A stretch of 64,000 bases of DNA from contig CAIYJE010000119.1 of the NCBI GenBank assembly GCA_903926465.1, forward strand, positions 1-64,000, in the 5' to 3' direction. Shown here in pieces: positions 9,439 to 17,940 of the stretch. The notes under the pieces are model-generated. The model saw only the letters and a program-made list of their open reading frames with translations, ran no database searches and was not told the DNA's origin. Positions within the stretch are counted from its first letter, which is position 1, and every line of letters starts with the position of its first letter. Origin of the DNA: an uncultured Planctomycetales bacterium (GTDB lineage: Bacteria; Planctomycetota; Planctomycetia; Isosphaerales; Isosphaeraceae). The translations under genes and the position numbers were made by a program.

Positions 9439-9956
9439 AAGTAATGCTCAACGGAATCCTGGTTGTCGAGCAACCAGTCAATCGTTGGCTCACCCCGCAT
9501 TGCCTTGCGGATGACCTTGGCGGTTGCCTCTCGGTGCACTCGAAAGAGCGCCTCGTGATCCACCTTGTCTTGCTTCAAGACCGCTGGATCTAGCCAAACC
9601 GAGTAGATGATACCCAGGTCATTCACCTTTGAGCGTGGGATGTCGCCCGCCCGAACCGCGTCTAACACACCATGGGCAATGGCGGCCTGAACCGTGCCCA
9701 TCAAGATGTTGGTATACGCCGAATCTTGCACGGTCACCTTGCTCACCATCACCGTGGCCGGCTTCACCTGCACATCACTGTTCAGGATCGCAAAGACCTT
9801 GGTATGCCCCTTGACCTGATCACCGATCAGGTTGGCAAGGGCATGGCCCACGGGCCCGTCTAGCTCACCAATGACCACTTCGGGCTCTGCACACAGGTAA
9901 TCGGCATCGCCCTCCACCAGGGCCTCACCGGTGCGCATCACAATTCGATCGCTCAA
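9408..9956 (-). CDS. Formaldehyde-activating enzyme (Fae) family protein, lacking the usual active-site histidine
   Basis: 182 residues. Fae condenses formaldehyde with tetrahydromethanopterin in C1 metabolism, a pathway also found in planctomycetes. Family landmarks are GEALVEGD at residue 9, EVVIGELDGPVGHALANL, VKPATVMVSKVT, MGTVQAAIAHGVLDAV and the REATAKVIRKAMRGEP region. In well-studied Fae the segment after GEALV reads AHIDLIIG, with a catalytic histidine. Here the aligned segment is AEPEVVIG, so that histidine appears to be glutamate. It also has a C-terminal tail of about 25 residues. This looks like a Fae paralogue that may bind a pterin or sense formaldehyde without full activity. 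No other C1 genes are adjacent. Confidence 0.82.
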   Translation of the reverse strand: MSDRIVMRTGEALVEGDADYLCAEPEVVIGELDGPVGHALANLIGDQVKGHTKVFAILNSDVQVKPATVMVSKVTVQDSAYTNILMGTVQAAIAHGVLDAVRAGDIPRSKVNDLGIIYSVWLDPAVLKQDKVDHEALFRVHREATAKVIRKAMRGEPTIDWLLDNQDSVEHYFHKLGVDGEL

Positions 9957-10007
9957 AACAGGCTCCTCTCCAGTCTGGGCCTCGGATTTTCAACCGGGGG
10001 TCAGACT

Positions 10008-10415
10008 TCAGGGCTGGGTGAGGTAAGAATCAAAAACGAGAACCTTGGACCAAAGATCCTTACCCGATTCCACGAACTGAACGTGACGGGGATGGACCAG
10101 GTACTTCTCTTTGGCTTCTTTGCTGGTAAACACCACGTGAAGCGCGACATCGAAATCTTTCACGCTCACGGGCTCGTCCACGTCATCGGCACGAACACCC
10201 ACTGAGAAGTATGTAGTTCCTTCGAAGTTGCTCAGATACTTGTGGCTGATATCGAGCATCTTCTTGAGATTTTCAGGGGTACGCTCTTTCAAGGTGAAGA
10301 ACACCATGTGTGCCAGTGGCTTGTCAGCCTTTGGCATGGCCTTGGCCAGGCCGATGGCCGAGACCGAAAGAAGCAGGGCGGTCCCAAGGAATCGAGTCAT
10401 GGTTCGTCGGCTCAC
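10008..10415 (-). CDS. Dabb (stress-responsive alpha/beta-barrel) domain protein, exported
   Basis: 135 residues. After an N-terminal leader with SRRTMTRFLGTALLLSVSAIGLAKA (two halves: SRRTMTRFL and a hydrophobic run), the mature part is a Dabb ferredoxin-like barrel: HMVFFTLKERTPENLKKML, then YFSVGVRADD and FDVALHVVFTSKEAKEKYL, ending HVQFV. Dabb proteins dimerise; some are small-molecule lyases or stress proteins. The GTG at 10415 is preferred because GGGGAG sits eight bases upstream; ATG starts at 10400 and 10436 are possible. The leader may be Sec or Tat type. It stands 51 bases downstream of the Fae-like gene's start on the same strand, with the order reversed. Confidence 0.82.
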   Translation of the reverse strand: MSRRTMTRFLGTALLLSVSAIGLAKAMPKADKPLAHMVFFTLKERTPENLKKMLDISHKYLSNFEGTTYFSVGVRADDVDEPVSVKDFDVALHVVFTSKEAKEKYLVHPRHVQFVESGKDLWSKVLVFDSYLTQP

Positions 10416-10704
10416 GAGATAATCTCCCCAGTTCAATTCAGATCAAAGAAAGGTTAACGACGCCCACCATGATGACTCTCGTGGTTCGTGGACGCAATCG
10501 AACGACGGCCCATGGTCGGGCCGGATTGAAGAAATCCGAAGATTGAAGCCAGGTCCAGAACCTGATACTCGCAATTGAACCTGGGTTAATCAGGCGGGAA
10601 AGACTACCCAGCGCTTCGCAGGCTACTGAAACGTCGCGGCATTGAGCAGCATCCGGGTTCGCTTCCTCTACCGAGCCACTTCACCCGGTACTGCCTGCCG
10701 CGTT

Positions 10705-11511
10705 CTAGGCTACCGCCATCAAAGCCAGGCAGGTGGTTTCTACGTTGGACAGCCCTCGGGGCTTCAAACTGGCGTCGTAGTCCGTAATCCAGCCCCCATG
10801 CTCGTTCTGGAGCGGCTGGAGCCTGGCCAGGATCGGTTCGAGTTCCTTCGCCATCGATCCGATCCGCTTCGCGGCCAGCAACGCCAGAGCCAGCTTGTAG
10901 GTGGCGTATAAGCCGCTGAGCGCCTGAACCTTGTCGGCGAATCCTTTCCCGTCCCACATCTTCATCCCTGCCTCAAACTGGAGTTTTGCCAGTTCGAGGT
11001 TTCGAGACGCCAGAGAAATTGTGGCCAGAAATCGCAGGTCGGCATACTCGCCCCAACCTTCATTCAGCCGATCCGTGACCTGTTCGGTCTTGATCTGCCG
11101 ATTCCCCACGCGACCGACTTCCAAAAGCTCATGGTGGTGAAACGGCGGTGCGGTGGCATCGTTCTGGAACAAGATCTCGATCTTGCCCGATCGTTTCACC
11201 CCCCATTTTTCGATGGCCTGATCAATTTTCCTTGCGAGCTCCGGGCGCTCTTTTTCCAGCAGGCGAGCCGCCAGAAAGTTGTCATGGTAGAGCCAGTAAG
11301 TGGTAGAGCCCTGAAATTCTGGCAGCAGATCGACCTGGTCATCAAATAATTCGACCAGAAATTTCAGACCTCGCCGTGTGGCTGGGGTCTCCGCTTGAAA
11401 GTCGTCGGCACGAACCAGCGAGCAACTTCCCAGGAGGACAGTTGCTGCGGAATACAAGAATTGGCGACGGTGAAACCCGTCATGGCCTCGGAAGGCGAGA
11501 AAATGCGACAT
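10705..11511 (-). CDS. Hypothetical exported protein, helical-repeat type
   Basis: 268 residues, family not recognised. The leader contains HRRQFLYSAATVLLGSCSLVRA, a twin-arginine-like export signal. The mature part is largely helical (LARKIDQAIEKWGV, LASRNLELAKLQFEAGMKMW, TYKLALALLAAKRIG) and ends with GGWITDYD and NVETTCLALMAVA, which recall glycoside-hydrolase or terpene-cyclase-type alpha/alpha toroids. The reading frame follows tRNA-Thr on the same strand by only 22 bases, so it may be read from the tRNA transcript. Starts at 11511, 11520 and 11526 are possible; none has a clear ribosome-binding site. Confidence 0.7.
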   Translation of the reverse strand: MSHFLAFRGHDGFHRRQFLYSAATVLLGSCSLVRADDFQAETPATRRGLKFLVELFDDQVDLLPEFQGSTTYWLYHDNFLAARLLEKERPELARKIDQAIEKWGVKRSGKIEILFQNDATAPPFHHHELLEVGRVGNRQIKTEQVTDRLNEGWGEYADLRFLATISLASRNLELAKLQFEAGMKMWDGKGFADKVQALSGLYATYKLALALLAAKRIGSMAKELEPILARLQPLQNEHGGWITDYDASLKPRGLSNVETTCLALMAVA

Positions 11512-11533
11512 GGCAAACATCGCCACAAGAAAA

Positions 11534-11605
11534 GCCGACTCGGGGACTCGAACCCCGGACCTATGCTTTACGAAAGCATTGCTCTACCAGCTGAGCTAAG
11601 TCGGC
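11534..11605 (-). tRNA. tRNA-Thr (anticodon CGT)
   Basis: Read on the minus strand, the segment folds as a full cloverleaf: acceptor GCCGACT pairs with AGTCGGC, the D arm is GCTCAGCTGGTAGAGC, the anticodon stem ATGCT/AGCAT encloses TTCGTAA (anticodon CGT, codon ACG), and the T arm is CGGGGTTCGAGTCCCCG. No CCA is encoded. It lies directly upstream of the exported-protein gene that starts at 11511. Confidence 0.96.
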
Positions 11606-11934
11606 AAGAAGACAAAGCAAGGTCCAGAGGCCAAGACTGCATCAAAAGGGCCGGACGGTAATCCAAGATACCTCACGAAACGCCTTATTCAACTCTGGAC
11701 GGGTATAACTTACTGAACCGACCCCAGGGTCGTCAACCGAAGCGTGCCAATCTCATTGCGTTGACACAACTGCGGATCTGGCTCTAGAATCGTCCCAAAC
11801 ATGGTCAAGGTAGTGTGATAGTTACTTTGGCTGACTGTTGATTTGGCCCTCTCGGTTCCTGAACATTCTGTCGTTCAACCCTTTCCGGTTGATTCCCGCC
11901 AGGGTGTGGTCCATTTGACGAGGAGTGTTTTCTG
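11606..11934. other. Intergenic region carrying divergent promoters of gap and tRNA-Thr
   Basis: Holds no gene. It separates the minus-strand tRNA-Thr from the plus-strand gap gene and contains the strong promoter-like sequence at 11761-11790. The long leader between that promoter and gap (about 140 bases) shows no recognised riboswitch. Confidence 0.6.
11761..11790 (+). promoter_or_regulatory. Sigma-70-type promoter upstream of gap
   Basis: TTGACA at 11761-11766 is a perfect -35 element. TAGAAT at 11785-11790 is a near-consensus -10, with an 18-base spacer. It points towards gap, whose start lies about 145 bases downstream. Confidence 0.6.
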
Positions 11935-12942
11935 ATGGCGGTGCGCGTTGGTATTAACGGGTTTGGTCGGATTGGGCGTCTTGTTTTCCGCGTGATGGCT
12001 GCCCGCCCGAATGATTTCGAGGTGGTTGCTATTAACGATCTTTCGAGCGCAGAGCATCTGGCGATGCTCTTGAAGTACGATAGCGCTCAGGGCCGTTTTG
12101 ATGGAACCGTTGAGGCTGGCGACAAGGCTTTGATCGTCAACGGCAAGAAGATTCCGATCACCGCCGAGCGTGACCCCGCCAACCTCCCCTGGAAAGCACT
12201 GAACTGCGAGATCGCGCTTGAGTCTACCGGTTTCTTCACGAACCGGGCCTCACTGGAAAAGCACCTGGCCGCTGGTGCCCACAAGGTGGTACTGAGCGCT
12301 CCTGCCAAGGACAAGCTTGACCAGACCGTGGTCATGGGCGTGAATGATTCCAAGCTCAAGACTTCGGATCGGATCGTGTCCAACGCCAGCTGCACGACCA
12401 ACTGCCTGGCACCGATGGCCAAGGTTCTCAATGACACCTTCGGCATCGTGAAGGGTCTGATGACCACGGTTCACGCCTACACCAACGACCAGCGCGTGGC
12501 CGACCAGATTCACGAAGATCTTTATCGTCAGCGTGCCGCTGCCGTGAATATCATTCCCACCAAGACGGGTGCCGCAAAGGCCGTGGGTGAAGTGATTCCA
12601 GAACTCGATGGCAAGCTCACCGGCTTTGCCCTTCGCGTTCCGGTTCTCACCGGCTCGGTCACCGACCTCACGGTCGAACTGGCCCGCAACGTGACCCGCG
12701 ATGAAATCAACCACGCCATCAAGGCAGCCTCCGAAGGTCACCTCAAGGGGATCATCGAGTACTGCACAGACCCGATCGTTTCCAGCGACATCATTGGGAA
12801 CCCACACTCCAACATCTTCGTTCCAGACCAGACGCTTGTCATTGGCGGCAACCTCGCCAAGGTCATCGCATGGTATGACAACGAGTGGGGTTATTCGAGC
12901 CGGACCGCTGAGCTCATCTCGCTGCTGTCCAAGCTGGGTTGA
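11935..12942 (+). CDS. gap: Glyceraldehyde-3-phosphate dehydrogenase, type I
   Basis: 335 residues, the usual length. It oxidises glyceraldehyde 3-phosphate to 1,3-bisphosphoglycerate with NAD in glycolysis. The NAD-binding [15 protein letters not shown] is at the N-terminus, and the catalytic [12 protein letters not shown] (Cys near residue 153) and the C-terminal [11 protein letters not shown] are intact. GAGGAG stands about ten bases before the ATG. It is followed by pgk on the same strand, but an intrinsic terminator lies between them. Confidence 0.98.
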   Translation: MAVRVGINGFGRIGRLVFRVMAARPNDFEVVAINDLSSAEHLAMLLKYDSAQGRFDGTVEAGDKALIVNGKKIPITAERDPANLPWKALNCEIALESTGFFTNRASLEKHLAAGAHKVVLSAPAKDKLDQTVVMGVNDSKLKTSDRIVSNASCTTNCLAPMAKVLNDTFGIVKGLMTTVHAYTNDQRVADQIHEDLYRQRAAAVNIIPTKTGAAKAVGEVIPELDGKLTGFALRVPVLTGSVTDLTVELARNVTRDEINHAIKAASEGHLKGIIEYCTDPIVSSDIIGNPHSNIFVPDQTLVIGGNLAKVIAWYDNEWGYSSRTAELISLLSKLG

Positions 12943-13084
12943 TCTTGCTTGCTCTGACGAGATTCACCGTGTCAAAACCGGGACGGGCTCCAGAAGTTTC
13001 AGGTGCCAGTTTAGGTTTGATCGGAGTCATTTCAGAGCCACACCGATCAAAAGCTGGCACTGTTCTTTGTGATAGACGCACAGT

Positions 13085-13117
13085 GGCACCGTTGAGTCTC
13101 AACGGTGCCCTTTTTTT
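13085..13117 (+). terminator. Intrinsic terminator between gap and pgk
   Basis: A perfect 11-base-pair stem, GGCACCGTTGA with TCAACGGTGCC, encloses a GTC loop and is followed by C and seven T. It ends 43 bases before the pgk start and 175 bases after the gap stop codon. Confidence 0.9.
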
Positions 13118-13160
13118 GATTCAGACCAACATTCTCAAGATCTTGCCGAGGTGAGTGAAC

Positions 13161-14402
13161 GTGGCCAAACAGACCGTGCGTGATCTGGACCTCAAGGGTA
13201 AAAAGGTTCTTGTACGAGTCGATTTCAACGTGCCCCAGGGCAAGGATGGGTCGATCTCCGATGATCGCCGCATTCGCGCCGCACTCCCAACGCTGCAGCA
13301 CATTCTGGATCAGGGTGGCAGCCTGATTCTGATCAGCCACCTTGGCCGCCCTTCTGGAGACCCAGAGGCAGACAAGCCGTTCCGGATGGACCGGATTGGC
13401 CAGCGGCTTGCGGAACTCATTGGCAGGCCCGTGAAGAAGGTTGATGACACCGTAGGCGAAGCGGCCAAGGCGGCCTGCGCGGCTCTTCAGCCTGGAGAGA
13501 TCGTACTGCTTGAGAACGTTCGCTTTAACAAGGGCGAAAAGGTTCCCAAGAAGGATGAGGCCACGGGTTCAGTGGACCCCAAGTCTGCGGCCAAGCACGA
13601 AGAATTTGCCAAGGAACTCGCTTCGCTGGGCGATGCCTACGTGAACGACGCGTTTGGCACCTGTCACCGCGACGAAGCTTCCATGGTGACATTGCCACGC
13701 CAGTACGCTCCCGAGCAGCGTGCCATTGGTACGCTGGTAGAGAAGGAAGTGCAGATTCTGGCAACGCTGCTCGGTCATCCAGAGCGTCCGATGGTGGCGA
13801 TCATGGGTGGCTCCAAGGTTTCGACCAAGTTCGAGCTGATCGAAAACCTGCTGCCAAATGTTGATAAACTGCTGATCGGCGGCGCCATGACTTACACCTT
13901 CTTGCTGGCCCAAGGCCGCAAGACGGGTAACAGCCTGGTTGAGCCAGACTGGGTTGATAAGGCCCGCGATCTCTTGAAGCGAGCCGCCTCAAAGATTGTT
14001 CTGGCCGACGATGTTCTGATTGCCAACAAGATGAGCGAGGACGCGGAAACCCGCTATATCTCGACCTCCCAGGATATCCCGGACGGCTGGGAAGGGTTTG
14101 ACATCGGCCCTGAAACCGTCAAGCACTTCTCAGAGATTATCAAGACCGCCAAGACCGTGGTCTGGAACGGCCCGGTTGGTAAATTTGAAATCGACGCCTT
14201 TTCCAAGGGTACGCGTGGAATTGCCAAGGCCATGGCCGAATCCTCGGCCGTCACGGCCATCGGAGGCGGAGAGACCGCCGAGGCTGTCGATAAATATGGC
14301 GTGGCCGAGAGCATGAGCCACGTGTCAACCGGCGGTGGAGCGTTCCTGGAATCGCTCGAAGGTAAACAGTTTAATTCACTCAAGGTCATCCCCGACCGTT
14401 GA
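13161..14402 (+). CDS. pgk: Phosphoglycerate kinase
   Basis: 413 residues. It transfers phosphate from 1,3-bisphosphoglycerate to ADP in glycolysis. Landmarks: VLVRVDFNVPQ at the N-terminus, LILISHLGRPSG, AYVNDAFGTCHR, AIMGGSKVSTK, WNGPVGKFE and the C-terminal GGGETAEAV and STGGGAFLE. The GTG at 13161 is chosen because GAGGTGAG ends five bases upstream; a GTG two codons earlier overlaps that site. It directly follows gap, separated by a terminator, so its transcription depends on read-through or on an unseen promoter in the short gap. Confidence 0.97.
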   Translation: MAKQTVRDLDLKGKKVLVRVDFNVPQGKDGSISDDRRIRAALPTLQHILDQGGSLILISHLGRPSGDPEADKPFRMDRIGQRLAELIGRPVKKVDDTVGEAAKAACAALQPGEIVLLENVRFNKGEKVPKKDEATGSVDPKSAAKHEEFAKELASLGDAYVNDAFGTCHRDEASMVTLPRQYAPEQRAIGTLVEKEVQILATLLGHPERPMVAIMGGSKVSTKFELIENLLPNVDKLLIGGAMTYTFLLAQGRKTGNSLVEPDWVDKARDLLKRAASKIVLADDVLIANKMSEDAETRYISTSQDIPDGWEGFDIGPETVKHFSEIIKTAKTVVWNGPVGKFEIDAFSKGTRGIAKAMAESSAVTAIGGGETAEAVDKYGVAESMSHVSTGGGAFLESLEGKQFNSLKVIPDR

Positions 14403-14423
14403 GTTTCAGCCGGAATGGATTCC

Positions 14424-14453
14424 GTTCCCTCTGCGCACACGTGCAGAGGGAAC
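14424..14453 (+). terminator. Hairpin between pgk and rpe
   Basis: GTTCCCTCTGC at 14424-14434 pairs perfectly with GCAGAGGGAAC at 14443-14453 around an eight-base loop. No T run follows, so it may be a Rho-independent-like pause, an mRNA stability element or a processing site. It also argues that rpe starts downstream of it. Confidence 0.55.
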
Positions 14454-14483
14454 GGGCTCTCACTTTGCAGGTGCCAATATCCC

Positions 14484-15212
14484 GTGGATCACGCGGACAG
14501 ACTCGCTCAGATCGAGGCGGCACAACTTCCCTTGGTGATGCCGTCGCTCCTGAACTGTGATTTCTCCAGGGTCGGTGAACAGCTTGACATCCTGAAGGAT
14601 GCAGGCGTGACAGCCGTGCATCTGGACGTGATGGATGGCCATTTCGTCCCGAACTTATCGTACGGACCACCGGTCATTGCCGACTGGCGAAAACGTTCGC
14701 CGCTGTTTTTTGATACCCATCTGATGATCTCCGAGCCGGCCCGCTACGTTGAAGCGTTTGCCGACGCAGGTTGTGATTCTCTGGTGTTTCACATCGAAAC
14801 CGTCAAAGATCCTGTTCCCCTTCTGCGCAAGATTCGCGCACTGGGGTGCCAGGCCGGCCTTTCGCTCAACCCGCCAACCCCGTTCGAGGCCATTGAACCG
14901 TTCCTGACCGAGGTCGACAAGATCTTGGTCATGAGCGTGATGCCCGGGTTTGGTGGCCAGCAGTTCGACCCCGAAGTGCTCTCCAAAGTGAAACGAATTC
15001 GCCTGGCTCGCCCGTCGCTTCCGATTTGCATCGACGGCGGTATCAAGGCAACCAACGCGGCAACCGTGGTTTCCGCAGGCGTAACCCAGCTTGTGGTTGG
15101 GTCTGCCATCTTCCGCCCCGACGGCGATTTTGCCGCGGCCTATCAAGAGATCCTGCAAGCAGGCTCTCTGGGCCGTCATTCCGCGTCCTCCCGGAGTTCT
15201 GAACCCGCATGA
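14484..15212 (+). CDS. rpe: Ribulose-phosphate 3-epimerase
   Basis: 242 residues from the GTG at 14484. It interconverts ribulose 5-phosphate and xylulose 5-phosphate in the pentose phosphate pathway. The TIM-barrel signatures are all present: MPSLLNCDFSRVGEQL, VHLDVMDGHFVPNLSYGP, VMSVMPGFGGQQF and ICIDGGIKATNA. Start choice is uncertain: the ATG at 14538 would give the classic short N-terminus but has no good ribosome-binding site, while 14484 has CAGGTG ten bases upstream. Its stop overlaps the next gene's start (ATGA), so the two are translationally coupled. Confidence 0.93.
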   Translation: MDHADRLAQIEAAQLPLVMPSLLNCDFSRVGEQLDILKDAGVTAVHLDVMDGHFVPNLSYGPPVIADWRKRSPLFFDTHLMISEPARYVEAFADAGCDSLVFHIETVKDPVPLLRKIRALGCQAGLSLNPPTPFEAIEPFLTEVDKILVMSVMPGFGGQQFDPEVLSKVKRIRLARPSLPICIDGGIKATNAATVVSAGVTQLVVGSAIFRPDGDFAAAYQEILQAGSLGRHSASSRSSEPA

Positions 15213-15799
15213 GCGTTCAGGTGGTCTTGGTTCGTCCTGGCGCAACGTCTTATGATGAACAGGCCCGAGTTCAGGGGATTCTGGATCTACCCCTGAGCGA
15301 TCGAGGCACCGAGGAAGCCATCCAACTCGCAACCGATCTTCAGCATCTGGGCCTGACTGCCGTTTACTCTGGGCCAAGCCAGAACGCGGTCCAAACAGCG
15401 GCGCACATTTCGGCCAAGGCGGAAGTTCGGCCCAGACAGCTTGATGAACTGCGGAATCTTGATCAGGGACTCTGGCAAGGTTTGCAGTTCGAGGATATTC
15501 GAAGGCGTAACCACAAGGTCTATCGCCAGTGGCTTGAAGACCCTCGAACCGTTTGTCCGCCCCAGGGAGAGACAATCGAGGAGGCGCTGAACCGGGTCAA
15601 GCAAACTCTCCGGGCGCTACTCAAGCGGCACCGAGATCAGACGATCGCCATTGTGGTGGCAGAACCGATGGCCAAGTTGATTGCGGCTTACCTGCAAGGC
15701 TCTTGCCGATTCCAGTTTGAAGAAGAGGTTCGCACGGGCCATTTTGAAACCTTGGAAGTTCACTGGTCGCTGGAACGAAACGGTCATTCCGTCTCTTGA
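15209..15799 (+). CDS. Histidine-phosphatase-fold protein lacking the catalytic histidines (probable pseudoenzyme)
   Basis: 196 residues. The layout is that of the phosphoglycerate-mutase/histidine-phosphatase superfamily: an N-terminal strand and RHG loop, ILDLPLSDRGTEEA, AVYSGPSQNAVQTA, ELRNLDQGLWQGLQFEDI and a final strand. The defining RHG is RPG (codons CGT CCT GGC), and the second histidine, normally in VVSHG, is replaced in IVVAEPMAK. The arginine of the SxxxxRARQTA helix is also absent. It therefore cannot use the standard phosphohistidine mechanism. It is coupled to rpe by a four-base overlap, which suggests a structural or regulatory role in sugar-phosphate metabolism; that role is an inference. 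Confidence 0.8.
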   Translation: MSVQVVLVRPGATSYDEQARVQGILDLPLSDRGTEEAIQLATDLQHLGLTAVYSGPSQNAVQTAAHISAKAEVRPRQLDELRNLDQGLWQGLQFEDIRRRNHKVYRQWLEDPRTVCPPQGETIEEALNRVKQTLRALLKRHRDQTIAIVVAEPMAKLIAAYLQGSCRFQFEEEVRTGHFETLEVHWSLERNGHSVS

Positions 15800-15974
15800 G
15801 GGTAGAGCCTGCGGAACCCGGTCTGGCTTGAACGGCCGACCAACGGTGCTTCGCAACTGCCGTTGAACTTGCAATAATCATTTTCATTCGATCCGAAGAT
15901 CCGGGGCCCGGATGCTCGGATTGAGCCCCTGGCCGCAAGACCGGCCCCCGCACCGCGACGAGGAGTGTTCGCAC

Positions 15975-16823
15975 ATGGCACAGAAGCGGCCCGGATCTGC
16001 AAGCACCTGGCAAGAGCACAGTGAATCCAAACGCGTCCCAGAAGGGGTCTGGATGCGTTGCGACGGTTGCCAGGCCACGCTCTACCGGAAAGAGGTCGAA
16101 CGGAATCTGAGTGTCTGCCCGCAGTGCCAGCACCATTTCTCAATCAACGCCTGGGAGCGAATCTCCCAGATTTTGGATCAGGATACGTTCGAGGAATGGG
16201 ACGCCAACATGCGGCCCGGTGACCCACTGTCGTTCAATGATCGTCGCCCTTACCCAGACCGCATCAAAGCCGAACAAGAGCGAACTGGCCTGAAAGAAGC
16301 CGCCGTCACCGGCCAGGGCTTCATCAAGGGCATGCGGGTGGTTCTGGGTGTGACAGACTCTGGCTTTATCATGGGCAGCATGGGCTCGGTGGTGGGCGAA
16401 AAGCTAACCAGAGCCCTTGAACGCGCCACAGAACAACTTCTCCCCGTGGTAATTATCTCTGGCTCGGGCGGCGGCGCCCGCATGCACGAGGGAATCTTTT
16501 CCTTGATGCAAATGGCCAAGGTTTCCGCGGCCATCGCGCGTCATAGCAAGGCGGGATGCCTGTTCACCAGCGTTTTGACGCATCCCACCATGGGCGGAGT
16601 GGCAGCCAGCTTTGCCTCGCTGGGAGACGTCATCCTGGCCGAACCCAAGGCCCTGATCGGCTTCGCCGGCCCCAAGGTTATTCAGCAAACCGTCCGGGTG
16701 CAGCTTCCCGAAGGATTCCAGACCAGCGAGTTCCTGCTCGAACATGGCTTCATTGACCGGATCGTCCAGCGCTCGGAACTTCGGAGCACACTCGCCGAAC
16801 TGCTAGACTACGCATCAGCCTGA
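15975..16823 (+). CDS. accD: Acetyl-CoA carboxylase carboxyltransferase, beta subunit
   Basis: 282 residues. It forms, with AccA, the carboxyltransferase that makes malonyl-CoA for fatty acid synthesis. The N-terminal zinc ribbon is visible as CDGC and CPQC near residues 27-50, followed by the crotonase-like core with [45 protein letters not shown] and the [12 protein letters not shown] region. The ATG at 15975 has GAGGAG eleven bases upstream. accA is not in the window. Confidence 0.96.
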   Translation: MAQKRPGSASTWQEHSESKRVPEGVWMRCDGCQATLYRKEVERNLSVCPQCQHHFSINAWERISQILDQDTFEEWDANMRPGDPLSFNDRRPYPDRIKAEQERTGLKEAAVTGQGFIKGMRVVLGVTDSGFIMGSMGSVVGEKLTRALERATEQLLPVVIISGSGGGARMHEGIFSLMQMAKVSAAIARHSKAGCLFTSVLTHPTMGGVAASFASLGDVILAEPKALIGFAGPKVIQQTVRVQLPEGFQTSEFLLEHGFIDRIVQRSELRSTLAELLDYASA

Positions 16824-16836
16824 ATCGCAAACCGCT

Positions 16837-16870
16837 AAAAAGCTTACCGCAACACGCGGTCTCAGCTTTT
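16837..16870 (+). terminator. Hairpin terminator after accD
   Basis: AAAAGCT pairs with AGCTTTT, and the inner CCGC pairs with GCGG around an AACAC loop, followed by CC. It lies 14 bases past the accD stop, in the space between accD and the convergent deacetylase gene. Confidence 0.65.
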
Positions 16871-17031
16871 CCGCCCGGCCCGTTTCGTTGCCCCGCAAGC
16901 CAGAGAAATCAGGCGGATTTCCCATCACCCGGAGCCACTTCCCCGAAGTGGCCCGGGCGAAAATTCGCATGCTGAACGATGAGCGGGTTCCGGGCGTCAC
17001 GAATTCTGGTGCCCAATCTCCAGCTTCTGCT

Positions 17032-17817
17032 TCAGGCCTCGGATTTCCCTCGGCCGTCTTGGCCAAGCAGTTTCAGCAAGAGATTGTCATGCGGGTAGGC
17101 GTGGCCGCGGTACTGCCGAAACCCTTCGGCAAAGCTCACGCCAACCTCCTGCCCGCGTGCCTGGGCCCAGCTCGTCATGCTATCAATGTATTCATCAATG
17201 CCATGCTGACGGAGCAGCCAGTCTCTCTGGCTGGCATGACAGGCGAGCATCTGACGCTTGGTCTCAAAGACCGGCGTGATATCGACATGAAAATGGGGCA
17301 TCACTGCCTGGCCGTCCCGGTCATGCCCTTCGATGGGGTCGACAAAATACAGGTGAGGAATCTTTGCGAGTGGAGCGGCCGGCTCCCACTGGTGTGTTCG
17401 ATAGTTCGGAATGGGACCCGCAAAACAGGCGTCCCGCACCAGCCGACTGGTGATTTCATGGTCGCAAAGATAATCCACGGGTGGCGCAGTCAGAATCAGG
17501 TCGGGGCGGACCCGACGAATGGTTTCGGTAACACGCCTCCGCGCAGCATCATCCTCAAAAATCGCCAGATCACGGAACTCCAAGCAGAGATAGTGGGCCC
17601 CAAGAAGTTCGGCCGATCGTCGCGCCTCGGCCCGTCGAAGCTCGGCGATCTTCTCGGATTCCAGCTCGGCCGACCCGCAATCTCCGGGCGTCATCGTGGC
17701 AAGAGTCAATGAACAGCCTGCACGCCCAAGCAAGGCCAGGGTGCCCGCGCACTGAAGTTCGATATCGTCGGGATGGGCGTGAATGGCAAGCACGCGAATC
17801 GTTTCGTTCGCCGGCAT
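17032..17817 (-). CDS. PIG-L/LmbE family N-acetylglucosamine-type deacetylase
   Basis: 261 residues. Members are zinc-dependent deacetylases acting on GlcNAc-linked substrates, such as BshB in bacillithiol synthesis or MshB/Mca in mycothiol pathways. The zinc motif HAHPDDIE is near residue 12, and the typical second ligand region [21 protein letters not shown] follows. The C-terminus contains YAEG-like [10 protein letters not shown]. The ATG at 17817 has GGGGAG about six bases upstream. BshB1 is a plausible assignment from size and motif order, but no other bacillithiol gene is nearby, so the substrate is unresolved. Confidence 0.87.
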   Translation of the reverse strand: MPANETIRVLAIHAHPDDIELQCAGTLALLGRAGCSLTLATMTPGDCGSAELESEKIAELRRAEARRSAELLGAHYLCLEFRDLAIFEDDAARRRVTETIRRVRPDLILTAPPVDYLCDHEITSRLVRDACFAGPIPNYRTHQWEPAAPLAKIPHLYFVDPIEGHDRDGQAVMPHFHVDITPVFETKRQMLACHASQRDWLLRQHGIDEYIDSMTSWAQARGQEVGVSFAEGFRQYRGHAYPHDNLLLKLLGQDGRGKSEA

Positions 17818-17940
17818 GGCGATCTCCCCTGACACTAGCCTATGATGTTGGAATCTGTTTGACTTCTACCGGCCACTGAGACGGCGGGCAAGCGGGTTCT
17901 CTCTCTCCGCCCCCTCACCTTGATCAAGGATCCTACGCGG

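Noticed and set aside
14655-15575. 306-codon open frame antisense to rpe and the phosphatase-fold gene
   Set aside because: It lies opposite two recognisable, conserved proteins, has no family resemblance, and its length follows from high GC codon bias on the other strand.
17920-17940. Alternative TTG start of the TlpA-like lipoprotein
   Set aside because: It adds seven residues before the signal peptide and lacks a ribosome-binding site; the ATG at 17941 is preferred.
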